From the NCBI RefSeq assembly GCF_902493135.1, contig NZ_CABUOD010000017.1, positions 1 to 64,000 of the forward strand: a stretch of DNA of 64,000 nucleotides. The letters run 5' to 3'. Positions within the stretch are counted from its first letter, which is position 1. The number at the start of each line of letters is the position of its first letter. Positions 43,499 to 50,429 of the stretch are shown piece after piece. The notes below the pieces were generated by a model. That model saw only the letters and a list, made by a program, of their open reading frames with translations. It did no database searches and was not told the origin of the DNA. The translations under genes and the position numbers were made by a program. This DNA is from an uncultured Parabacteroides sp. Its GTDB lineage: Bacteria; Bacteroidota; Bacteroidia; Bacteroidales; Tannerellaceae.

Positions 43499-44497
43499 TT
43501 ATCTGTTATTCAAGTTGATAAACTTATTGAATGTTTGCAACGCCCTGCCGTTTTCCAAGGCTTCGCGGGCTTCGTCCAGGCAATCTGCGATTCTCTTTTC
43601 GGGGCAGATGACTTGGATGGCGAAGGCGGAGTTGGCGATTACGCAATTCTTTTGTGCCGGAGTCGCCCGGTTGTTCAGGACATCGTCAAAGATGCGGGCT
43701 GCATCGGCGACTGTCTCGCCGCCATTCAGTTCCGTTTCCGTTGCACGGGGGAAACCTAACATTTCAGGCGTGTAGAGCTTCTCTTTTTCCGGCATTGCTA
43801 CCTTGAATTCCGCTGTCAGCGAGATTTCGTCATACCCGTCGAGGCTGTGAACGACGGCAAAACGCGTTCCGCTCTCCTGATAGGTATAGCTGTAAAGCCT
43901 GAGCAACGGCAGGTTGTAGACACCTAACAATTGGTAGGCCGGCATCACCGGATTGACCAGCGGACCGAGCATATTGAAGAAGCTGCGCACTCCCAAACTC
44001 TTCCGTACCGGAGCTACGGCTTTCAAGGCCGGATTGAACAACGGCGCATGCAGATAGGCGATATGGCAGGATTCCATCGAACGGCGCAAACGGTCGATAT
44101 CGGCCGTAAACTTCACACCGTGCTGCTCCATTACGTTGCTCGCGCCACTGACCGAGGTCGCCCCATAGTTCCCATGTTTCACAACGTTATATCCGGCACC
44201 GGCTACGACAAAGCAGGAAGCCGTGCTGATATTGAACGTATTCTTTCCGTCGCCTCCCGTCCCCACAATATCGATCGGCTTAAACTCCGACAAATCTACC
44301 GGGACGCGCATTTCGAGCAATGCCTCCCGAAAACCCGCCAATTCCTCTACGGAGATATTACGCATCAGATATACCGTTATCAAGCTGGCAATCTGTGAAT
44401 CATTATACTTGCCTTCCGCAATATTCTGAAGAATCGTCCGCGCCTCGTCACGTCCCAAATACTGATGTTCGAATAACCTATATAATATATCTTTCAT
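43499..44497 (-). CDS. trpD: Anthranilate phosphoribosyltransferase
   Basis: The 332-residue protein transfers phosphoribose from PRPP to anthranilate. Family motifs are DIVGTGGDGKNTFNISTA (PRPP-binding glycine loop), KHGNYGATSVSGASNVMEQHG (conserved, start KHGN) and NMLGPLVNPVMPAYQLLGV. It is a separate protein, not fused to trpG. It is followed by trpC after eight bases. Confidence 0.96.
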   Translation of the reverse strand: MKDILYRLFEHQYLGRDEARTILQNIAEGKYNDSQIASLITVYLMRNISVEELAGFREALLEMRVPVDLSEFKPIDIVGTGGDGKNTFNISTASCFVVAGAGYNVVKHGNYGATSVSGASNVMEQHGVKFTADIDRLRRSMESCHIAYLHAPLFNPALKAVAPVRKSLGVRSFFNMLGPLVNPVMPAYQLLGVYNLPLLRLYSYTYQESGTRFAVVHSLDGYDEISLTAEFKVAMPEKEKLYTPEMLGFPRATETELNGGETVADAARIFDDVLNNRATPAQKNCVIANSAFAIQVICPEKRIADCLDEAREALENGRALQTFNKFINLNNR

Positions 44498-44534
44498 CCT
44501 TGATTTTTAATTTTTAATTCTTAATTTTTAATTC
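44498..44534. repeat. AT-rich TTTTTAA repeat between trpG and trpD
   Basis: The 37-base gap is made of TTTTTAATT-type units, similar to the ATTAAAA array at 33601. It has no visible signal other than low complexity. Confidence 0.55.
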
Positions 44535-45104
44535 TCAATTTATCCCCATCCAGTTCCGTATGATTACCTTTCCCTTGGGGGTCAGTACGGATTCCGGGTG
44601 AAACTGGATGCCGCGAACATCATATTCGCGATGGCGGAGCGCCATGATCTGTCCTTCTTCCATATCCTCTGCCGTGATCTCCAGGCAGTCGGGGAAATTC
44701 TCTTTCGATACGACCCACGAATGGTAGCGGCCGGCACGGAAACCGGGTTCCAAGCCCGTAAACAACACATCCGGCACCGTCACCCGTATATCCGAACAGA
44801 CTCCGTGATGTACATCCGCCAGGTTGATAAGCGTTGCACCGAATGCTTGCCCGATGGCTTGCTCTCCGAGGCAGACGCCTAAGATGCTCTTGGTCGGCGC
44901 ATAGCGGCGGATTAACGGCAGCAAGATGCCTGCCTCCTCCGGAATGCCCGGACCGGGTGACAAAAGGATCTTGTCAAAACGTTCCACTTCGTCTAATGAA
45001 ATCTTGTCATTGCGATGTACTTCAACTTCCGCACCCAATTCCTTCAGTATATGCAACAAGTTGTAGGTAAAGGAATCATAATTATCGAACAGTAATACTT
45101 TCAT
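44535..45104 (-). CDS. trpG: Anthranilate synthase component II (glutamine amidotransferase)
   Basis: The 189-residue class I amidotransferase supplies ammonia to TrpE. The nucleophile is in LGVCLGEQAIGQAFG and the His-Glu pair in FHPESVLTPKG. The start at 45104 (MKVLLFDNYDSFTYNLLHIL) is ATG and matches the family start; the in-frame codon at 45116 is TTG. Confidence 0.95.
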   Translation of the reverse strand: MKVLLFDNYDSFTYNLLHILKELGAEVEVHRNDKISLDEVERFDKILLSPGPGIPEEAGILLPLIRRYAPTKSILGVCLGEQAIGQAFGATLINLADVHHGVCSDIRVTVPDVLFTGLEPGFRAGRYHSWVVSKENFPDCLEITAEDMEEGQIMALRHREYDVRGIQFHPESVLTPKGKVIIRNWMGIN

Positions 45105-45133
45105 AAAAACTTTCAACTTTTAATTTTCAACTT

Positions 45134-46537
45134 TCAATTTATAAGTGTTGTTGCCAGATCGATCGCTTTCTTCAAAGCGCCTAATTTGTTATTGACTTCC
45201 TGCAATTCCCGTTCATCATTGCTTTTGGCGACAATGCCGGCTCCTGCCTGATAGTACAGGACGTTTCCGCGGCTGACGAATGTACGGATCGTGATCGCCT
45301 GGTTCAAGTCGCCGTCAAAGCCGATGAACCCGATGCAACCGCCATAAGCACCCCGATTATGCTTTTCTATATCCGTAATCAACTGCATGGCACGTACCTT
45401 CGGCGCTCCGCTCAATGTTCCGGCTGGGAATGTATCTATATAGGTCTTGACCGGATTGCTGTCGGCATCGATCTCACCGCTGACGCGCGATACCAGATGA
45501 ATGACATGGCTGTAGTACTGCACTTCCTTGTAGAAATCGACCTGTACGTCATGCGCATTGCGCGAGAGGTCGTTACGGGCAAGGTCAACCAGCATGACAT
45601 GCTCGGCATTCTCTTTCGGATCGGCAAGCAAAGCTTCGGTGCGCTGTCTGTCCAATGCAACGTCTCCCGTGCGGAAAGCCGTGCCTGCAATCGGGTCGAT
45701 GCTTGCATGTCCGTTGGCTACCTTGCAGTGCGTTTCAGGTGAAGAGCCGAAGATACGGAATCCTCCGAAGTCGAAGTAAAACAGATAGGGAGAGGGATTG
45801 ATGCTCCGGAGAGCCCTGTAAACCTTGAAGTCGTCTCCTTTGAACGGTTGTTCGAACCGGCGGCTCAGCACGATCTGGAAAACGTCTCCACGGAGGCAAT
45901 GACGGATGCCTTCGCGCACCATTGCTTTATATTCTTCCCCGCTGACAGGCGATGTCTCAGGGCCGGTAGCCTGGAAGTTATAAGAAGCATAGTTCCGGTT
46001 TTCTATCAAGGTCTCTATCTCTTGCAAACCGGAGTTTTCGCCGGATTGCATCAGCTCGACGAGCGTCAGTTCATTTTTGAAGTGGTTGAAGACAAGTACA
46101 TACTTATATAATATGTAGAGCATGTCGGGAGCATCGTTTTCTTCATGGTGCGCTTCCATCACCGGGATGTTCTCAAAGTAACGCACGGCATCGAAAGCCG
46201 TATATCCGAACAGTCCGCAGACCTTTCTGTCAGGCCCTTCGATCGAGAAACGCTTCAAAAACGCATTCATGGCTTCTGCCACATTGAATGTTCCGGTCAA
46301 TGCAGTAACCTCGCTTTTTCCATCAGGAAAAACAGCGGTGCATTCCCCGTTATTAATTCCAATACTTGCCAGCGGACAAAGCGCGATGTAAGAAAGACTG
46401 TTTTCATTCCCATGAAAATCGGAACTTTCCAACAACGCCGATTCCGGATAAACGTCCCGTACCTTCAAGTAGATACTGACAGGTGTATGAAGGTCACCGA
46501 GAACCTTCCTGCTTATTGTTTTAAATGTATAGTCCAT
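45134..46537 (-). CDS. trpE: Anthranilate synthase component I
   Basis: The 467-residue protein converts chorismate to anthranilate. The C-terminal chorismate-binding domain is complete: DVFQIVLSRRFEQPF, PSPYLFYFDFGGFRIFGSSP, IAGTAFRTGD-type segment, FPAGTLSGAPKVRAMQLI and YYQAGAGIVAKS. In the N-terminal part, LLESSDFHGNENSLSYI is close to the LLES feedback-binding motif for tryptophan, so allosteric inhibition is likely. The ATG at 46537 is used; an upstream TTG at 46549 is less likely. Confidence 0.95.
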   Translation of the reverse strand: MDYTFKTISRKVLGDLHTPVSIYLKVRDVYPESALLESSDFHGNENSLSYIALCPLASIGINNGECTAVFPDGKSEVTALTGTFNVAEAMNAFLKRFSIEGPDRKVCGLFGYTAFDAVRYFENIPVMEAHHEENDAPDMLYILYKYVLVFNHFKNELTLVELMQSGENSGLQEIETLIENRNYASYNFQATGPETSPVSGEEYKAMVREGIRHCLRGDVFQIVLSRRFEQPFKGDDFKVYRALRSINPSPYLFYFDFGGFRIFGSSPETHCKVANGHASIDPIAGTAFRTGDVALDRQRTEALLADPKENAEHVMLVDLARNDLSRNAHDVQVDFYKEVQYYSHVIHLVSRVSGEIDADSNPVKTYIDTFPAGTLSGAPKVRAMQLITDIEKHNRGAYGGCIGFIGFDGDLNQAITIRTFVSRGNVLYYQAGAGIVAKSNDERELQEVNNKLGALKKAIDLATTLIN

Positions 46538-46598
46538 TATGATCGACAATTGATGATTATAAAACTGATTATAGGAAGAACTTCCTGACTCTCACTAT

Positions 46599-47792
46599 TC
46601 ACTTCTCGTTTTTCAATTTATACTTAATATAAGTCTCCATATCCTTATCTCCCCGGCCCGATACCGTCAGGACAACGACATCTTCCGGTTTGAATTTTAT
46701 CTTAGGCAACGCCCCTAATGCATGCGCACTTTCAAGTGCCGGGATAATCCCCTCGATACGCGTCAGGCAAAAGGCCGCTTCTAACGCTTCGTCATCATTG
46801 ACGGCCAGAATCGTAGCCCGGTGTGTTTCCGACAGGTTGGCATGGATCGGCCCGATACCCGGATAGTCCAGTCCGGCAGAGATGGAATAAGGCTCTTCGA
46901 TCTGCCCGTCCTCGTTTTGCATCACTAACGTACGCGCCCCGTGTATGATCCCTTTCTTGCCCAGCTGGATGGTTGCCGCGCTTTGTCCGGTCGTAATCCC
47001 CAGGCCGCCTGCTTCGGCAAGAACGATTTTTACCCGTTCATCATCTATAAAATGGTAGATCGTCCCGGCAGCATTGCTTCCGCCTCCTACACAGGCGATC
47101 AGATAATCAGGATAGTCACGCCCTTCCTGTTCCGACAACTGCTTTTTGATCTCTTCGCTGATGACGGATTGCAAACGTGCCACCATATCCGGATAAGGAT
47201 GCGGGCCGACTGTCGATCCGATAATATAGTACGTGTCGGAAGGATGACAGCACCAGTCGCGGATCGCCTCGTTGGTCGCATCTTTCAGCGTCATATTGCC
47301 GGAAGTAACGGGGACGACCGTCGCGCCCAACATCTCCATCTTCTGCACGTTTGCATGCTGGCGTTCCACATCCGTCTTACCCATATAGACGATACATTCC
47401 ATATTCATCAACGCACAGACGGTAGCGGTCGCCACGCCATGCTGCCCGGCTCCCGTCTCGGCGATGATACGGGTTTTCCCCATCCGGCGTGCCAGCAAGA
47501 TCTGCCCGATCGTGTTATTGATCTTATGAGCGCCGGTATGGTTCAGGTCTTCACGTTTCAGATAAATCTTGCAGCCATACATCTCACTCAACCTTTTGGC
47601 CAGGTAGAGAGGAGAGGGACGGCCGACATAGTCCCGAAGCAACCCGTTAAATTCTTCCTTGAAGCTGTCGCTTTCCAATACTTCCAGATACTTCTTCTGT
47701 AAGTTCTCCACACATTGGTGAAGTATTTCTGGCACGTATGCCCCTCCAAACTCACCATAATACCCGTTTTCATCGACTTGATACGTTTTCAT
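46599..47792 (-). CDS. trpB: Tryptophan synthase beta subunit
   Basis: The 397-residue PLP enzyme joins indole and serine. Seen are NGYYGEFGGAYVPEILH at the N-terminus, REDLNHTGAHKINNTIG with the PLP lysine, AETGAGQHGVATA and the phosphate-binding CVGGGSNAAGT. It is the first structural gene of the operon and lies after a leader-peptide attenuator. Confidence 0.97.
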   Translation of the reverse strand: MKTYQVDENGYYGEFGGAYVPEILHQCVENLQKKYLEVLESDSFKEEFNGLLRDYVGRPSPLYLAKRLSEMYGCKIYLKREDLNHTGAHKINNTIGQILLARRMGKTRIIAETGAGQHGVATATVCALMNMECIVYMGKTDVERQHANVQKMEMLGATVVPVTSGNMTLKDATNEAIRDWCCHPSDTYYIIGSTVGPHPYPDMVARLQSVISEEIKKQLSEQEGRDYPDYLIACVGGGSNAAGTIYHFIDDERVKIVLAEAGGLGITTGQSAATIQLGKKGIIHGARTLVMQNEDGQIEEPYSISAGLDYPGIGPIHANLSETHRATILAVNDDEALEAAFCLTRIEGIIPALESAHALGALPKIKFKPEDVVVLTVSGRGDKDMETYIKYKLKNEK

Positions 47793-47853
47793 CTTTCCTT
47801 CTGTTTTTATTTATTGTTTTTGTCTTTTCGGATCTTTATAATTGCCTTAAACG

Positions 47854-47887
47854 AAAAAAGGTCTGCCGCAAGTGCGACAGACCTTTT
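47854..47887 (-). terminator. trp attenuator terminator hairpin
   Basis: On the minus strand a stem AAAAGGTCTG...CAGACCTTTT (14 pairs with one mismatch, loop ACTT) is followed by six T (47859-47854). It lies between the leader peptide and trpB, 62 bases before trpB. CAGTCCT in the leader (plus 47913-47919 is its complement) can pair with AGGTCTG of this stem at six of seven positions and could form an antiterminator. Confidence 0.85.
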
Positions 47888-47924
47888 ATTGTATCACGAT
47901 AGTATATACATGAGGACTGGTTCC

Positions 47925-47987
47925 TTACGACCTTGTGAGTTGTAAAGAGCGCCACCACCAATATGTATTTACTATAATTGTTCTCAT
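47925..47987 (-). CDS. trpL: trp operon leader peptide
   Basis: A 20-residue open frame starts at ATG 47987 and contains three consecutive Trp codons (TGG TGG TGG, residues 10-12) after NTY, ending at TAA 47925. It lies about 20 bases after the predicted transcription start and 38 bases before the terminator stem. When charged tRNA-Trp is scarce, a ribosome stalled at these codons would favour the antiterminator and let transcription enter trpB. No other open frame here has such a composition. Confidence 0.88.
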   Translation of the reverse strand: MRTIIVNTYWWWRSLQLTRS

Positions 47988-48010
47988 GACTTTTGTTGTT
48001 ATTACGGCAG

Positions 48011-48041
48011 CAAATATATGCATTCTCTGACAAACTGCAAA
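48011..48041 (-). promoter_or_regulatory. Promoter of the trp operon
   Basis: On the minus strand TTTG (48041-48038) and TATATTTG (48018-48011) are separated by 19 bases, a perfect Bacteroidetes promoter. The predicted start of transcription is near 48004, giving a leader of about 210 bases with trpL and the attenuator. Confidence 0.8.
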
Positions 48042-48073
48042 TAATTCGGCTGTTTTTTTATTTTTAGTTTACC

Positions 48074-49342
48074 TTATTTTAGCAACCATTTCCAAACAGG
48101 GACTACTTCGATGCTGTTTTCATCCTCTTGGATAGTAGTCTCTTGATCCATTGTGATGATCATGAGTTTCTTCAGCGGGAATACCGAAGCCATTTTGAGC
48201 AGAGCTTTTGTTTCGCGTTCCCGTGTATCGAGATCGTTGATATTGTAGGATACTTGAATTGCCAATTCCTGAGAAGGCACATAAAAGTCGACTTCTACTC
48301 CCTTGTTATAGTAATACAAATTGTCTTCTTCATATCCTCCATACTTCTTGAGCAAGGTTACGGCCACCAGATTTTCCAATAGTTTGGTGGTAGGATCGAA
48401 CAGATAGTTGTTGAGCAATCCGTTATCGCTGAAATATCGTTTTCGGTTGGAGATACGCTCTGCCAAACTATCGGTATAGTTTGTAATGCTAAACGTAAGA
48501 TAAGCATCATCCATGTACGAAAGATACTCACTGATCGTATTTCGTCCTAATTTGATGCCGGTCGATTGCAATATGTTTAAAAGCCGGGTCTGTGTAGTGG
48601 GTTGCATCACGCTTTCGGCAAGTTTTTTTACTAATAGGCGAATTAGCGGAGCATTTCTGATATCATTTCTTGCAATGATATCTCCCAATAGGATTTTCTG
48701 GCATAAACTGTTTATCCATTCCCTTTTATCTGCCCGATTGAATATCTCTGCAAATCCGCCGTAATGGAAATATTCATCAAACAGTCCCCTTACTTTTGTC
48801 GCGATAGGAGCGTATTCCCAGTTGGCATCCAGCCGGATGCCTTTGTAGATCAGATATTCTTCAAACGAAAACGGGTATATCTCTCTGGCTATGAATCTTC
48901 CTCCCAAAGTGGTCGCTATCTCCCGGCTCAACATGTTGGCATTGCTGCCTGTAATGAACACGCGGTATTGAGTATCGGCCAAGCGTCTTGCGAATTTTTC
49001 CCATCCGTTGATGATTTGGATTTCATCTAAATAAACGATAGGCTTGCGTTCGGTGTATATTTCGTGATAGGCTGTTATCAGCGTGTCCAAATCTTCCAGG
49101 CCTCCTATTTGAAGCCGGTCGTCTTCAAAATTGATGTATAGAATATCTTCACGTTGAGATTTACCGGTTCGGATCCTTTCCTGTATATTTTGGTAAAGCA
49201 TGAAAGACTTTCCGGCACGGCGAAGCCCTACCAGTACATAATTCCCTTTTTCATCGAAGTCTATCTTCCGCTTTTGCAAGGGAATCGTTTCTATTCGTTC
49301 CTGGTTCTGAAGGATGATTGATTTGATAATTGATTTATCCAT
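48074..49342 (-). CDS. ATP-binding protein, AAA + DUF4143 family
   Basis: The 422-residue protein has a P-loop (LVGLRRAGKSFML), Walker B (VYLDEIQIINGWEKFARRL) and a sensor-like FITGSNANMLSREIATTLGGR, followed by the DUF4143 domain with LAESVMQPTTQTRLLNILQS and YYYNKGVEVDFYV, a segment like the PD-(D/E)XK core. This family is abundant in Bacteroidetes and archaea; its role is unknown. The start at 49342 is preferred because it begins the family N-terminus (MDKSIIKSI); an earlier in-frame codon at 49438 runs through the promoter. Confidence 0.85.
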   Translation of the reverse strand: MDKSIIKSIILQNQERIETIPLQKRKIDFDEKGNYVLVGLRRAGKSFMLYQNIQERIRTGKSQREDILYINFEDDRLQIGGLEDLDTLITAYHEIYTERKPIVYLDEIQIINGWEKFARRLADTQYRVFITGSNANMLSREIATTLGGRFIAREIYPFSFEEYLIYKGIRLDANWEYAPIATKVRGLFDEYFHYGGFAEIFNRADKREWINSLCQKILLGDIIARNDIRNAPLIRLLVKKLAESVMQPTTQTRLLNILQSTGIKLGRNTISEYLSYMDDAYLTFSITNYTDSLAERISNRKRYFSDNGLLNNYLFDPTTKLLENLVAVTLLKKYGGYEEDNLYYYNKGVEVDFYVPSQELAIQVSYNINDLDTRERETKALLKMASVFPLKKLMIITMDQETTIQEDENSIEVVPVWKWLLK

Positions 49343-49361
49343 GTTCGTCTGACTTTGAATG

Positions 49362-49369
49362 CAAATATA
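49362..49369 (-). promoter_or_regulatory. Putative -7 element for the DUF4143 ATPase gene
   Basis: On the minus strand TATATTTG matches TAnnTTTG 19 bases before the start codon at 49342. The -33 position falls inside an inverted repeat at 49384-49420. Confidence 0.5.
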
Positions 49370-49383
49370 CAACTTTTGCTTTG

Positions 49384-49420
49384 TATGGAAAGCATAAATA
49401 CTCAGAATATGCTCTCCATA
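49384..49420. repeat. Inverted repeat upstream of the DUF4143 ATPase gene
   Basis: TATGGAAAGCATA (49384-49396) and TATGCTCTCCATA (49408-49420) are complementary at 12 of 13 positions with an 11-base spacer. It covers the expected -33 region of the ATPase promoter, so it may be an operator or a hairpin. Confidence 0.5.
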
Positions 49421-49544
49421 GAGTGCAAAGATTATCATGTGATGATATTTTTTAACAAACTTGCATTTACTTTTAGATAAAACACATAGTGAGTTTCTTT
49501 TTCCCGCCTGTCTTTATCTCTGAAATCAAGTAGAAGAGAAAAGC

Positions 49545-50426
49545 ATGGAACCTTCGCACGATCATATAGAAAAGACACTGGACAAGCTCGTCGCCTCCAC
49601 GCGTTCACCCCGCGGGCGCTATTCCGCTCCCGAAAGTTGGAAGTTGTTGCAGAGACGGATCGTTTCTCCCCGGACAAAGCGGCTGAGGCTGTTCCGTCTG
49701 ACGGGAGCCGTCGCCGCATCCGTCCTTCTATGCCTTGCAAGCTGGTTTGTCTATGATTACCGGAAGCCGGCAACGATGCAAACCGTTTCAGCAGGTGCAA
49801 CCATCTCGGTAATCACTTTGCCGGACCAGACAAAAGTGACGCTGAACCGCTATTCCTCTTTGACCTATCCGGATTGTTTCAAAGAGGGCAGGAGGGAAGT
49901 GCAATTACAGGGAGAGGCCTATTTCGAAGTCGAGAAAGACGTCCGGCATCCCTTTGTCGTGAAAGCGGACCCGGTCGAGGTCGAAGTGCTCGGTACACAC
50001 TTTAATGTTGAAGCCTATCCCGGCGATGCGGAAGTAAAGACGACTCTCTTGGAAGGCTCCGTTGCCGTCAGTGCGCCGGCTGGAAGCAGCCGGATTATGC
50101 TTTCTCCCGGAGAAAGCGCCGTTTATAACCGGGCCGGTAAAACGCTGCAGGAAGAAAAAACAGGGGAAAACGATACGGCTACCGGCTGGCGCGACGGCCA
50201 TTTCCATTTTGACTATCTGCCGTTGCAGGAGATTGCACGGGAGCTGTCAAATGCTTTTCATGTAAAAATCAGGATTACAGATGAAGATATAAAGGATTTC
50301 CATATCAGGGCGCATTTCACCGAAGGCGAGAGTTTGGAACAGATGCTTGATCTGCTTCAGTCTGCCGGTAATTTCAGTTATGCAAGGGTGAATGATACGA
50401 TCTTGATCCATTCTAAACTTAATTGA
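49545..50426 (+). CDS. FecR-family anti-sigma-like protein
   Basis: The 293-residue protein has a cytoplasmic N-terminus, one membrane helix (GAVAASVLLCLASWFVYDY, about residues 61-79) and a periplasmic FecR domain: ITLPDQTKVTLNRYSSLTYP, VQLQGEAYFEVEKD, and the C-terminal DUF4974-like part FHFDYLPLQEIARELSNAFH. FecR proteins pass a signal from a TonB receptor to an ECF sigma factor. The TonB receptor with STN domain follows directly, but no sigma factor gene lies beside it, unlike the usual order. Confidence 0.9.
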   Translation: MEPSHDHIEKTLDKLVASTRSPRGRYSAPESWKLLQRRIVSPRTKRLRLFRLTGAVAASVLLCLASWFVYDYRKPATMQTVSAGATISVITLPDQTKVTLNRYSSLTYPDCFKEGRREVQLQGEAYFEVEKDVRHPFVVKADPVEVEVLGTHFNVEAYPGDAEVKTTLLEGSVAVSAPAGSSRIMLSPGESAVYNRAGKTLQEEKTGENDTATGWRDGHFHFDYLPLQEIARELSNAFHVKIRITDEDIKDFHIRAHFTEGESLEQMLDLLQSAGNFSYARVNDTILIHSKLN

Positions 50427-50429
50427 GTC

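Noticed and set aside
47836..48033. A 65-codon minus-strand frame before trpB that could be a small gene.
   Set aside because: It begins upstream of the likely transcription start and runs through the terminator hairpin; the overlapping 20-codon frame with three Trp codons fits the position of a leader peptide much better.
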